A DNA stretch of 64,000 bases, taken from NCBI RefSeq assembly GCF_008806325.1, contig NZ_WACR01000011.1, positions 40,623-104,622 on the forward strand. The letters run 5' to 3'. The position numbers and the translations under genes were made by a program. Origin of the DNA: Salibacter halophilus. Its GTDB lineage: Bacteria; Bacteroidota; Bacteroidia; Flavobacteriales_G; Salibacteraceae. Position 1 is the stretch's first letter. Each line of letters begins with the position of its first letter. Positions 9,964 to 18,408 of the stretch are shown here, one piece after another. Below the pieces are notes generated by a model. The model saw only the letters and a program-made list of their open reading frames with translations, did no database searches and was not told the origin of the DNA.

Positions 9964-12267
9964 TTAGAATGAGAGCGTCAACCCGGCACTTGGCATAATT
10001 GGGAGCTGATCAACTCGTTCGTATTCAATTCTATCAAAGTAGAAAATGTTGTCTCGGTTATAGGCATTGGTAACACCAACATTGGCTTCCAATACAGTGT
10101 TAACCGATAGCGCGAATGTTCGTTTAACATTCAGGTCGAGGCGGTGATAGGATGGTAATCGTCCTTCGTTGATTGTTGCGTATTCAATTCCGCGGTCACC
10201 ATTTGCTTCTGTATAATCAGTTCCAATGCCATCGCTAAAGTCAAACTTCTCGTAAAAACCCTGAGTTTGTGTGAAAGGGAATCCTGAACCGAAGTTCCAG
10301 CGAGCACTAACTTCCCATTGCAAATCTTCTCCAAATGTGTAATTGGTAACGAAGTTTACGTTGTGTCTGCGGTCAAAAACTGGATTGTAAGTTCTCACTC
10401 CATCCCAGCGATCAACATAAGTTAAACTGTAAACAGCCCACAGGTAAAATTGCTTGTAGTCCCATTTTAAGTTGAAATCGACACCATAAGCCTGGCCGTC
10501 TTCAATAATAAAGTCTTTCGTGAGGCGATCAGGTTGATCGGGTTGATCTTCGTTAAAAATTCGGTAACGGTTGAGTGTAGTTAGCTGTGGGAAATACTTG
10601 TAATAACCCTCAAGGTTAACGGTAAGGCTGTTGGTCAGATCCACTTCAGCTCCCACGATTGCGTGATAAGCACGTTGTAATTTTGAATCTACTGTACGAG
10701 TTCCGCCATCGCGAGTAGTGAAATTGTCTTGTAGGTTTTCAGGAGCAGAAAGGAATCCGTTAAAGAGGTTCACGACATCGCGGTTACTCTGTGCCGATAT
10801 CAGGTTCTGACTGTAAAGACCACCGGCAGCTTTTAATCGGAAGTTATCTGTGGCGTTGTATTTCAAACCGAGTCTCGGTTCAGGAGAAAGCTCGTTGAGT
10901 GCTGCGTAATACTGAAGTCTAATACTAGGATCCACAACGAATTTCCCACGCTTGAACTTATACTTGAAATAACCCGCGAGTTGAGTTGTGTTTTGGTTCT
11001 GAGAGATAAGTCTGTCAAGCGTGTTGCGGTAGCTGAATTCTGTTGAGAATCCCTGAATTTGAACACCGTACTCGATAGCATCTTCACCCATGAAATAATT
11101 GAAATCGAGCGACATGTTAAATCCGTTGATTCCTGAAGTTCTAATTCTGCCAGCTTCCTGCTGCTCGATAAGGTAATTAGAGAAGTTGAAAGCACCTTCA
11201 ATCAAAACAGGGGAACTACCGGGAACGAGCACGAAATTAGCTCCGGCACCATACGAGTTCCAGTCTAGCTTTGAAGTTGAGTAGTCAACTTTATCAGTGA
11301 AATTAAATCCAAAAGCACTGAATTTACTACCTGTTTTACCATTGAATGAGATCTTCCCAAAAAGATCAGTAAACGAATACGGCAAGCCCTCTTCGTTTTC
11401 GATGTATGGATAAAAGAGGTCGTCTGTTCTATCGAGGTAAGATGATTTGGCAGACAGGATAAAAGAAGCAGAGTTGTCACCAGGTTCATCTGGTTTGTTG
11501 AGCGGACCTTCTAAAATTGCTTTACCACCAAATGTGTTGATTCCTACTTTTCCTGCAAGGTGCTGATTGTTTCCGTCTCGGGTTGTAATGTCCATTATAG
11601 AGGAAATTCGGGTTCCGTATTCAGCACCAAATCCGCCTGTGTAGATGTCAGCGTTTTTCATGATGTCGGTTTCAAAAACGGAGAACAATCCAATGGAGTG
11701 GAACGGATTGTAAATAACCATTCCATCGAGAAGCACTTTGTTTTGAATGGGAGAACCACCTCTAATGTAAAGTTGTCCACCCTGATCTCCAGTGAAAACT
11801 ACACCGGGGAGTACCTGTAAATATTGAGCTAAATCTGCATCACCACCAATTGAGGGGATTGACTTGATCTCTTTAGGAGTCACTTTTTGGACAGACATCT
11901 TAACTTCTGTCTTTCGTTCCTGCTTCTCAGCCGAAACTTCAAAGCTTTTCAAAGTCACACCCTTCTTCGATAGAAAGAGTTTTTGGTTGGTGATATCGCC
12001 TTTTTCAATTGTTACCTGAGCGCGGGCAGTATCAAAACCCATTGATGTAGCGAGGACAGTATAAGTCCCGGGTTTTATCTTGGTAATCGAGTAGTAACCA
12101 TTGATATCCGTTGTAGTTCCTATTTGCGTGCCTTTGAGAAAGACATTCGTGAAGATTGCCGGTTCGCCAGATTCCTTTTCGTAAACAAATCCTCTAAGCG
12201 TTCCCTGTGCCAGGCTGAGGGTACTCACACAGAATAACAATACAATGGTTAACAAGATATTTCGCAT
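9964..12267 (-). CDS. TonB-dependent receptor with carboxypeptidase-regulatory-like N-terminus
   Basis: 767-residue outer-membrane receptor for TonB-driven uptake of an unknown ligand. In order: a signal peptide (about 1-21), a CarboxypepD_reg-like beta-sandwich (about 22-105), the plug domain with Tyr-Ile-Arg-Gly-Gly near residue 165, and a long barrel ending in Ser-Phe, a typical outer-membrane protein C-terminus. The start chosen (MRNILL) directly precedes the signal peptide; the in-frame extension 54 nt upstream lies beyond the predicted promoter. It is not paired with a SusD-like gene, so polysaccharide uptake is not indicated; a metal chelate or small ligand is an open guess. Confidence 0.9.
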   Translation of the reverse strand: MRNILLTIVLLFCVSTLSLAQGTLRGFVYEKESGEPAIFTNVFLKGTQIGTTTDINGYYSITKIKPGTYTVLATSMGFDTARAQVTIEKGDITNQKLFLSKKGVTLKSFEVSAEKQERKTEVKMSVQKVTPKEIKSIPSIGGDADLAQYLQVLPGVVFTGDQGGQLYIRGGSPIQNKVLLDGMVIYNPFHSIGLFSVFETDIMKNADIYTGGFGAEYGTRISSIMDITTRDGNNQHLAGKVGINTFGGKAILEGPLNKPDEPGDNSASFILSAKSSYLDRTDDLFYPYIENEEGLPYSFTDLFGKISFNGKTGSKFSAFGFNFTDKVDYSTSKLDWNSYGAGANFVLVPGSSPVLIEGAFNFSNYLIEQQEAGRIRTSGINGFNMSLDFNYFMGEDAIEYGVQIQGFSTEFSYRNTLDRLISQNQNTTQLAGYFKYKFKRGKFVVDPSIRLQYYAALNELSPEPRLGLKYNATDNFRLKAAGGLYSQNLISAQSNRDVVNLFNGFLSAPENLQDNFTTRDGGTRTVDSKLQRAYHAIVGAEVDLTNSLTVNLEGYYKYFPQLTTLNRYRIFNEDQPDQPDRLTKDFIIEDGQAYGVDFNLKWDYKQFYLWAVYSLTYVDRWDGVRTYNPVFDRRHNVNFVTNYTFGEDLQWEVSARWNFGSGFPFTQTQGFYEKFDFSDGIGTDYTEANGDRGIEYATINEGRLPSYHRLDLNVKRTFALSVNTVLEANVGVTNAYNRDNIFYFDRIEYERVDQLPIMPSAGLTLSF
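10633..10642 (+). repeat. Interspersed motif GGTCAGATCC
   Basis: Exact copy inside the TonB-dependent receptor gene, opposite to its strand. It is read by the gene as Asp-Leu-Thr. Confidence 0.8.
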
Positions 12268-12290
12268 GCTCAAAATTTTAAGAAAGGTGA

Positions 12291-12298
12291 CAAATGTA
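12291..12298 (-). promoter_or_regulatory. Candidate receptor promoter, -7 element TACATTTG
   Basis: Exact TAnnTTTG match on the minus strand, ending 23 nt before the receptor start, with a TTG about 21 nt further upstream as a possible -33 element. Its position supports the MRNILL start. Confidence 0.6.
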
Positions 12299-12355
12299 AT
12301 TGAACTTGCCCCAGCATTCAAGAATTTTTTGGAATCTACCTGAAATACTAAATAA

Positions 12356-13354
12356 TCAATGCATAAGACGGTGAACGAATTCTTTTATGAGCTCGCCCTC
12401 AGGAATGTTTCCTGCATTTACTCCTTTATACCTCGCATCGTATTCGCGAATGAGTGAAATGTTTTCCTGTACTTTTTTTCCGCTGTAGTTTTTAGCAGCA
12501 ATTAAATAATCATCCACAAAAAATGGATTCACTTTTAACTTTGAAGCTAAATGTCGCTTGTCTTTGTTCTTTTCAAAAAAGATGCACATCACTTTTGAGA
12601 AGTAACTGCTCAGTATTGAAAGCGTCATCACGAATGGATGATCTTTCGTGTTTTGAGAGAAATAGCGAGCAATTTGTGTCGCTTTGAAAACATCCTTTGC
12701 TCCAATGGCCTTCTGTAGCTCAAAGTTGTTGAAGTCCTTACTGATCCCAACATTTTTTTCAATGTCGTTTTCGTCAATTGTAGCACCAGGGTCAATATTC
12801 AACTTTAATTTATCCAGCTCATTGGCGATTTTCCCCAGGTTATTCCCCAAAAACTCCCCCATCAAGATTGAAGCCTTGGGTGTTATTTGATAGTCAGAAC
12901 TCTTTAGATAGTTCTGAATCCAGTCTGGGATCTGATTATCGTAAACGATTTTCGACTCAAAGACAACTCCACTTTTCGCAATGTTTTTGGCAAACTTCTT
13001 ACGGCCGTCTACCTTTTTGTATTTGTGAGCAATGACCAAAATAGTAGTTGAAGTAGGGTTGAGAGCATAATTCTCGAGTTTGTCGAGCTGTCTCAAATTT
13101 TGCGCTTCACGAACGATTACAACCTGTCGTTCAGCCATCATGGGGAAGCGTTTTGCCGCTTCGATGATTTGATCAACATCAGTATCCCTGCCGTACAGAA
13201 TGGTTTGGTTGAATTCTTTTTCATCTTCAGAAAGTGCATGCTCTTCCACGGCATGGGTGATTTCATCGATGAAGAATGGTTCTTCACCGTGAAGAAGATA
13301 AACAGGCTTGAACTTTTGTTGCCTTATGTCAACTATTAATTGCTTGTAATTCAT
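12356..13354 (-). CDS. holA: DNA polymerase III subunit delta
   Basis: 332-residue delta subunit of the clamp loader, which opens the beta sliding clamp. The N-terminal segment with Tyr-Leu-Leu-His-Gly-Glu-Glu-Pro (about 20-27), the middle AAA+-like domain and the helical C-terminal domain are recognisable. The length fits the family. The ATG (MNYKQLI) lies two bases after the amn stop, indicating translational coupling; a TTG two codons earlier is less likely. Confidence 0.9.
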   Translation of the reverse strand: MNYKQLIVDIRQQKFKPVYLLHGEEPFFIDEITHAVEEHALSEDEKEFNQTILYGRDTDVDQIIEAAKRFPMMAERQVVIVREAQNLRQLDKLENYALNPTSTTILVIAHKYKKVDGRKKFAKNIAKSGVVFESKIVYDNQIPDWIQNYLKSSDYQITPKASILMGEFLGNNLGKIANELDKLKLNIDPGATIDENDIEKNVGISKDFNNFELQKAIGAKDVFKATQIARYFSQNTKDHPFVMTLSILSSYFSKVMCIFFEKNKDKRHLASKLKVNPFFVDDYLIAAKNYSGKKVQENISLIREYDARYKGVNAGNIPEGELIKEFVHRLMH

Positions 13355-13356
13355 GA

Positions 13357-14130
13357 TCAATCAAATCGTAGGTGACGAACAGATTTACGATTATCTTTAA
13401 TTTCCATCAATGACTCAATCCCAATGCGGATGTGTTTTTCCACAAAGTTTCCGGTTACTTTTTTATCGCTGGCAATCGTCTTTACTCCTTCAGGAATCAT
13501 CGGCTGGTCAGATACGAGGAGTAGAGCACCGGTTGGAATTTTATTGAAAAATCCAACACTGAAAATCGTTGCTGTTTCCATGTCTATAGCCATTGCACGC
13601 AATTCACGCAAATAATCTTTAAATTTTTCATCGTGCTCCCAAACTCTGCGGTTTGTTGTGTAAACAGTTCCCGTCCAGTAATCGAGTCCAAATTCGCGAA
13701 CGGTATGGGAAACAGCTCGCTGTAGAGTAAAGGCCGGTAGTGAAGGAACTTCAGGCGGAAAGTAATCATTTGAAGTACCTTCTCCGCGAATGGCAGCAAT
13801 CGGCAAGATAATATCACCGATTTTATTCTTCTTTTTGAGTCCGCCACATTTCCCCAAAAACAAAACAGCTTTAGGTGAAATAATACTCAACAAATCCATG
13901 ATTGTTGCCGCATTTGCACTGCCCATGCTAAAATTGATCATCGTAACACCATTGTGAGTAGCATTAGGCATTGCTTTATTTTTACCTTTGATCTCAGCTC
14001 CGGTAATTTCAGCAAATATCTCAACGTAATTATTAAAATTTGTGAGCAATATATATTGTCCAAAATCATTTAACTCCGTACCAGTGTAGCGCGGAAGCCA
14101 ATTTTTGGTAATTTCATCTTTTGTAAGCAT
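13357..14130 (-). CDS. amn: AMP nucleosidase (Bacteroidota type)
   Basis: 257-residue member of the purine-nucleoside phosphorylase/UDP phosphorylase fold, annotated in Bacteroidota as AMP nucleosidase, which hydrolyses AMP to adenine and ribose 5-phosphate. Seen: the glycine-rich Leu-Gly-Lys-Cys-Gly-Gly segment (about 107-112) and the late Ala-Ile-Asp-Met-Glu-Thr-Ala motif (about 178-184) that contacts the ribose. It is shorter than the E. coli enzyme because it lacks the extra N-terminal domain. It is coupled to holA downstream and divergent from the HSDR_N-domain gene, an arrangement I recall in related genomes. Confidence 0.88.
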   Translation of the reverse strand: MLTKDEITKNWLPRYTGTELNDFGQYILLTNFNNYVEIFAEITGAEIKGKNKAMPNATHNGVTMINFSMGSANAATIMDLLSIISPKAVLFLGKCGGLKKKNKIGDIILPIAAIRGEGTSNDYFPPEVPSLPAFTLQRAVSHTVREFGLDYWTGTVYTTNRRVWEHDEKFKDYLRELRAMAIDMETATIFSVGFFNKIPTGALLLVSDQPMIPEGVKTIASDKKVTGNFVEKHIRIGIESLMEIKDNRKSVRHLRFD

Positions 14131-14144
14131 AGTGAATCAGTTTT

Positions 14145-14594
14145 ATGCAAAAATTAAACTTTCCCAAATATGAATTTTCTATTCGGAGTGTAGCAAAGAA
14201 AACGCAAATTTTCGATCAAACACGAAAGCGGTACTATGTTTTAACACCCGAGGAGTGGGTAAGGCAACATCTGGTTGAATTTTTAGTTCACGAACGCAAC
14301 TTTCCAAGAAGTTTGCTCGAAATTGAAAAGTCACTCACCCTTAATAAAATGCACAAAAGAGCAGATTTACTTGTACGCGATAAAAGCGGAAATCCTATTT
14401 TGCTGGCTGAATGCAAGGCGTCTGATGTCAAGGTGACTCAAAAAACATTCGATCAGGCTGGTCGTTATAATATGGTGTTTCGGGTTCCATACTTGCTAAT
14501 CACAAACGGAGTACAACACTTTTGCGCGCAAATTGATTTTAACCGAAATTCGTATAAATTTTTGAGAGAGATACCATCGTATGAAGAGCTTTAA
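14145..14594 (+). CDS. HSDR_N-domain (type I restriction R N-terminal-like) protein, solo
   Basis: 149 residues made entirely of a PD-(D/E)XK nuclease-like fold resembling the N-terminal domain of type I restriction subunits (HSDR_N_2). The Asp of Arg-Ala-Asp-Leu-Leu and the Glu/Lys of Ala-Glu-Cys-Lys-Ala (about 80-96) form the expected D...ExK signature. There is no helicase, methylase or specificity gene nearby, so this is not a restriction system. Next to holA and amn, a housekeeping nucleic-acid role is plausible but unproven. The last 14 nt overlap the start of the subtilase gene. Confidence 0.82.
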   Translation: MQKLNFPKYEFSIRSVAKKTQIFDQTRKRYYVLTPEEWVRQHLVEFLVHERNFPRSLLEIEKSLTLNKMHKRADLLVRDKSGNPILLAECKASDVKVTQKTFDQAGRYNMVFRVPYLLITNGVQHFCAQIDFNRNSYKFLREIPSYEEL

Positions 14595-17355
14595 ACTCAT
14601 TTTATTTTTCCTCGCTTTTGCCGGTTTAGCTTACGGTCAGAACCAGCAGGCTGGTAAGGCGATTGTCAAAATAAAGCCGCAACATCTGGCTTCTTGTGGA
14701 TCTGACCATATAGAGATAGAAGCCTTGCAACAATACTTTCAAAATCAGGGGATTTCAATTATCCAAAAATTCCCCAATGCAAAGGCGCCTGTAGCTCGAT
14801 CGTTTGATGGAGCAGGAGTGGAGATAAGAACCATTTATGAACTCACTTTTAATCAGAGCCAGAATATTCAAAAGATAGTCAATCGGCTAAAAAGATTTGA
14901 GCAGATTGAATACGCTGAGCCTAAATTCATCGATAATGTTGTTTTTCAGCCTAACGACACGCGATACGCTGATCAACAGCCAGATTTAGAATTGCTTAAT
15001 GCTCCGCAAGCCTGGGATATTATCCAGGGAAATCCGAATGCTGTTGTAGCGATCGTAGATAACGGAACAGATCTCGATCATCCAGATTTGGTGAGTCAGC
15101 TTTACCAGAATTCTGCAGAGCAACTTGACGGATCTGACAGTGATAACAATGGTTATGAAGATGACATAAACGGTTGGGATTTTGTCAATGAAAATGGAAA
15201 CACTGAGGTAGCCGATGGCGATAACCACGGAATTCACGTTGCCGGTATAGCAGCAGCTTCAACTAACAATAACAGAGGTGTTGCTTCAACCGGATTTGAT
15301 GTGACGTACATGCCTGTAAAAGTTGGCGAAGGAAGAACAATTAACTTCGGTTACGATGGAATAGTTTACGCGGCTGATAATGGAGCTCAGGTGATCAATT
15401 GCTCGTGGGGAGGTTCAAATTATTCTGATTATGCCAATGATATTGTCAATTACGCCACGATAAATCAAAATGCTTTAGTTGTTGCCGCTGCCGGGAATAA
15501 TGGTGTTGACGAGCCGTTTTATCCGGCCGCTTATAAAAATGCAATGGCTGTGTCTTCAGTAAATTCTGCCGGAGAGCCATCGTTCTTTTCTAATTTCGGT
15601 TACTGGGTTGATATTGCAGCACCGGGTGAAAATATTTTGAGCACCGTTGAAGATGGAACTTACAACAACAATACTGGTACTTCAATGGCAGCTCCGGCTG
15701 TATCTGGAGCAGTGGCATTGTTGCTGGCTCAATATCCCAGTTTGACACCCAATCAAATTAGAGCTCATTTAAAAGCCACAGCATCATCTTTTTCACAACT
15801 CGACTCCTCAAACTCTCGGTTTGGTAAGTTTGGAGCCGGAATATTGGATATGGAGCAAATGCTTACGAGCAGCTTAACAACCCCATATTTTTCGATGGAT
15901 AATGTTGTGGTGACAGACAGTGCTGATAACATTCTCGAAGTTGGCGACACAGTTTATGTTTACGCTTCATTGACGAATTATCTTGCACAGTCAAGCGATG
16001 TTTGGTTACACCTCAATACCGATTCAAATTTTATCGTTGTGGATGACTCGGCAGGTTTTGGTAGCTTTTCCGTTTCTGAAAATAAAAACAATCTCGATCA
16101 ACCATTTAGGATTGTTGTAAATAGCCCTAATGAACTCGATATAAATTCGGTTTTACAGTTTGATTTGTATGAGGTTAACAGTACCAGTATTTTACAGACT
16201 TTCTACAAAGAAGTAATTCTCAATCCGGGTTTTATCAATGTTGATGACAATCGTATTTCTACAACAGCTACATCAATTGGCAGAGTTGGCTATTATGACA
16301 ACAACAATACGCTCGGGTTGGGGCTTGAGTTAGAAGGAGGGCAGTCTATGCTTTTCGAAGCCGGTTTGATGGTAGGATCTGATCAAAGTGGCTCTCCAGT
16401 AGTAGTTGATGATATCCGTAACGATCAGAGCCGTGACCGCGACTTTTCGCCTCTAAACTCAATAACGCGCATCCCAAATCCGGGCTTTGCATTTCTGGGG
16501 CAGGGAAGCTTTACTGATACGATTCCAAATTTATTACGAAACGATAGCCTGGGCATTCTTGTCAACCAGCGTGTGATGGCTTACGATGAATTTGGCCAGG
16601 ATCAATATGTATTGTTTGAATACAGAATAAGAAATGTGACGAATCAACTTCAAACGGGAGTTAGAATAGGATTCTTTACAGATTTTGATGTAGAAAACTT
16701 CAACCAAAACAAGGTTAATACTGATGAGGGAAGAAGAATTGTCCTTACAAAAGGAACCGGAGAAACCGATCCATTGGCAGCGATTCAGTTGATTGAAGGA
16801 AATGGTTTTAATGCTTACGCTGTGGATAATGTAAATGGAGGAGGTGGTGGAATTGATATTTCAGATAGTTTGCCTTCTTCAACTAAGTGGCAACTACTAT
16901 CTGAGACGAGAAAAACAGCAGGCAACACCCGCGATGTTGGAAATGATGTAATTCAGGTGTTGAGCTCAGGGCCATATGATATAGCTCCAAATGATGAGGT
17001 TAAAGTTTGTTTTGCACTTTTTGCCGCTGAAACTGAGCGCGATTTGTATCGAATTGCTGACTCAGCTTATTTTCGATATAACGGTGTCTTTTTGAATGGA
17101 AGAGAAAAGATTTCTCAAAAAGATGAAATTCAGTTCTATCCAAATCCGGTTAAAAGCACAGTAAAGTTAGTTTGTGAAAGTTGCAAATCTGGCGGAACAC
17201 TGAATGTGAAATCGATCACTGGTGAAACGGTTCTGACCAAAAAAGTAGTTGGAAATACACAGGAAATTGATTTGAGTGAATTGCCAACTGGAATCTACCT
17301 ACTTGAAATTCAAAGTGGACAAAACCGATATGTAAAAAAATTACTCAAGCTTTAA
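14581..17355 (+). CDS. Secreted subtilisin-family (S8) serine protease with T9SS type A sorting domain
   Basis: 924 residues. A signal peptide (about 1-20) is followed by an inhibitor-like propeptide (about 25-115) and the S8 catalytic domain (about 150-410). The triad is visible: Asp160 in AIVDNGTD, His216 in HGIHVAG and Ser368 in GTSMAAP, with the oxyanion Asn306 in AAGNNG. A long beta-rich region follows, and the C-terminus (about 850-924) is a type IX type A sorting domain starting Phe-Tyr-Pro-Asn-Pro. It is probably an extracellular or surface protease. It overlaps the HSDR_N gene by 14 nt, suggesting coupled translation despite unrelated function. It carries three exact interspersed motif copies. 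Confidence 0.94.
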   Translation: MKSFKLILFFLAFAGLAYGQNQQAGKAIVKIKPQHLASCGSDHIEIEALQQYFQNQGISIIQKFPNAKAPVARSFDGAGVEIRTIYELTFNQSQNIQKIVNRLKRFEQIEYAEPKFIDNVVFQPNDTRYADQQPDLELLNAPQAWDIIQGNPNAVVAIVDNGTDLDHPDLVSQLYQNSAEQLDGSDSDNNGYEDDINGWDFVNENGNTEVADGDNHGIHVAGIAAASTNNNRGVASTGFDVTYMPVKVGEGRTINFGYDGIVYAADNGAQVINCSWGGSNYSDYANDIVNYATINQNALVVAAAGNNGVDEPFYPAAYKNAMAVSSVNSAGEPSFFSNFGYWVDIAAPGENILSTVEDGTYNNNTGTSMAAPAVSGAVALLLAQYPSLTPNQIRAHLKATASSFSQLDSSNSRFGKFGAGILDMEQMLTSSLTTPYFSMDNVVVTDSADNILEVGDTVYVYASLTNYLAQSSDVWLHLNTDSNFIVVDDSAGFGSFSVSENKNNLDQPFRIVVNSPNELDINSVLQFDLYEVNSTSILQTFYKEVILNPGFINVDDNRISTTATSIGRVGYYDNNNTLGLGLELEGGQSMLFEAGLMVGSDQSGSPVVVDDIRNDQSRDRDFSPLNSITRIPNPGFAFLGQGSFTDTIPNLLRNDSLGILVNQRVMAYDEFGQDQYVLFEYRIRNVTNQLQTGVRIGFFTDFDVENFNQNKVNTDEGRRIVLTKGTGETDPLAAIQLIEGNGFNAYAVDNVNGGGGGIDISDSLPSSTKWQLLSETRKTAGNTRDVGNDVIQVLSSGPYDIAPNDEVKVCFALFAAETERDLYRIADSAYFRYNGVFLNGREKISQKDEIQFYPNPVKSTVKLVCESCKSGGTLNVKSITGETVLTKKVVGNTQEIDLSELPTGIYLLEIQSGQNRYVKKLLKL
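14635..14644 (+). repeat. Interspersed motif GGTCAGAACC
   Basis: Exact copy encoding Gly-Gln-Asn at the signal-peptide end of the subtilase. It forms an inverted pair with the copy 54 bp downstream. Confidence 0.8.
14698..14707 (-). repeat. Interspersed motif GGTCAGATCC
   Basis: Exact copy on the minus strand in the subtilase propeptide, read by the gene as Gly-Ser-Asp. Inverted partner of the copy 54 bp upstream. Confidence 0.8.
17229..17238 (-). repeat. Interspersed motif GGTCAGAACC
   Basis: Exact copy on the minus strand in the sorting domain of the subtilase, read by the gene as Val-Leu-Thr. Confidence 0.8.
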
Positions 17356-17376
17356 TTAGTGAATGAGTTGAACTTA

Positions 17377-17384
17377 TATATTTG
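17377..17384 (+). promoter_or_regulatory. Candidate DUF5606 gene -7 element (TATATTTG)
   Basis: Exact TAnnTTTG match, 22 nt before the chosen ATG. The TTG inside it opens the same frame 24 nt earlier, but a start there would lie within the promoter, which favours the ATG. Confidence 0.6.
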
Positions 17385-17405
17385 GCGACTTCGAAAAACA
17401 GAAAT

Positions 17406-17843
17406 ATGGAGTTAAAAGGAATTATCTCAATCTCGGGAAAATCGGGCCTTTTTAAAATGGTAGGCCAAACGAAAAGTGGAATTATTGTAGAATCACTTGA
17501 AGATGGCAAGCGTTTTCCTGCTTATGCTGCTCACAAAGTAAGCGCTTTGGAGGATATTAGCATTTACGGCTACAATGAAGATCGTCCACTTGCTGATATT
17601 TATGAAGCTATTTACAAACTTGAAGATGGCGGTAAATCAGTATCGGCAAATGCTTCAGCGCAGGACCAGCGCGATAAATTGCTCGAGGTATTTCCAGAGT
17701 ACGATGAGGATCGTGTTTATTCATCTGACCTCAAAAAGTTATTCAAATGGTACAACGTGCTTGTTGACAATGGCTTTTTGAAAGAAGCAATTGAAAATGC
17801 TGATGATGATTCTAAAAAAGGTAAAAGTGACGAAGAAGAATAG
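17406..17843 (+). CDS. DUF5606 domain protein
   Basis: 145 residues starting Met-Glu-Leu-Lys-Gly-Ile-Ile-Ser-Ile-Ser-Gly, the usual opening of DUF5606 proteins, a small conserved Bacteroidota family of unknown function. No signal peptide or membrane segment is seen, so it is cytoplasmic. The N-terminal half looks like a small beta-barrel, the middle is helical, and the last 15 residues are very acidic (Asp/Glu/Lys). It has its own promoter element and ends 12 bp before the 3' end of the convergent DCC gene. Confidence 0.82.
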   Translation: MELKGIISISGKSGLFKMVGQTKSGIIVESLEDGKRFPAYAAHKVSALEDISIYGYNEDRPLADIYEAIYKLEDGGKSVSANASAQDQRDKLLEVFPEYDEDRVYSSDLKKLFKWYNVLVDNGFLKEAIENADDDSKKGKSDEEE

Positions 17844-17855
17844 ATAACTTCTTCA

Positions 17856-18278
17856 TCAAATATCGATAAACCTGTCTCGTGTTTCTTTTGAAGGCATTGG
17901 GCAGGTTTCTTTTTTACCAAAAATCTGATATCGATACCTGGCTATTAAATCGTAGCCTGCGTTTGTAACAGATTTTGGAAGAATGCTAAAGATGTTTACA
18001 AATGACCACGGTGCTTTCAGGTGTTGAGCAATCCTGAATGCAGCTTTTGATTTGACATCAACATTTTCATTATCGTAAAAAACGATGCTGTCAACAGATG
18101 AAGGGATTTTATTTTGCTTGATCAAATTCTTTGCAAATTCACTTTGAAGAGAAGCGAACTGCAAAACCGAACTTTTTTCATGCTTTAAAATAAACTGAAC
18201 AGCTCCGTTACACAGGTTGCAAACGCCATCGTAGAACACAATTGGCTTATCAAATGAATTGCTTGAATGATTGCCCAT
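17856..18278 (-). CDS. DCC-family (DUF393) thiol-disulfide oxidoreductase-like protein
   Basis: 140 residues with the signature Tyr-Asp-Gly-Val-Cys-Asn-Leu-Cys (CxxC at about 20 and 23) that names the DCC family, a thioredoxin-fold-related group with predicted redox activity. No signal peptide; probably cytoplasmic. The start used is the ATG giving Met-Gly-Asn-His; a TTG three codons upstream is possible. It stands alone, convergent with DUF5606 and divergent from secDF. The physiological substrate is unknown. Confidence 0.85.
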   Translation of the reverse strand: MGNHSSNSFDKPIVFYDGVCNLCNGAVQFILKHEKSSVLQFASLQSEFAKNLIKQNKIPSSVDSIVFYDNENVDVKSKAAFRIAQHLKAPWSFVNIFSILPKSVTNAGYDLIARYRYQIFGKKETCPMPSKETRDRFIDI

Positions 18279-18356
18279 TATTCGCAAAATAACAACAAGA
18301 TTTGAAAATGATGAGCAGTATGTTAAAACTGCGTTGGGAATAAATCATTGAAATTC

Positions 18357-18364
18357 TATATTTG
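18357..18364 (+). promoter_or_regulatory. secDF promoter, -7 element TATATTTG
   Basis: Exact TAnnTTTG match with TTG 23 nt upstream as a candidate -33 element. It leaves a leader of about 40 nt before the secDF ATG. Confidence 0.65.
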
Positions 18365-18408
18365 CGCACTTAATTGTAACGGAATACACCCTATAAGAAT
18401 TTAATCAC

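Noticed and set aside
14145..14594. Type I restriction-modification locus
   Set aside because: Only the HSDR_N-like domain is present; no helicase, methylase or specificity gene is adjacent.
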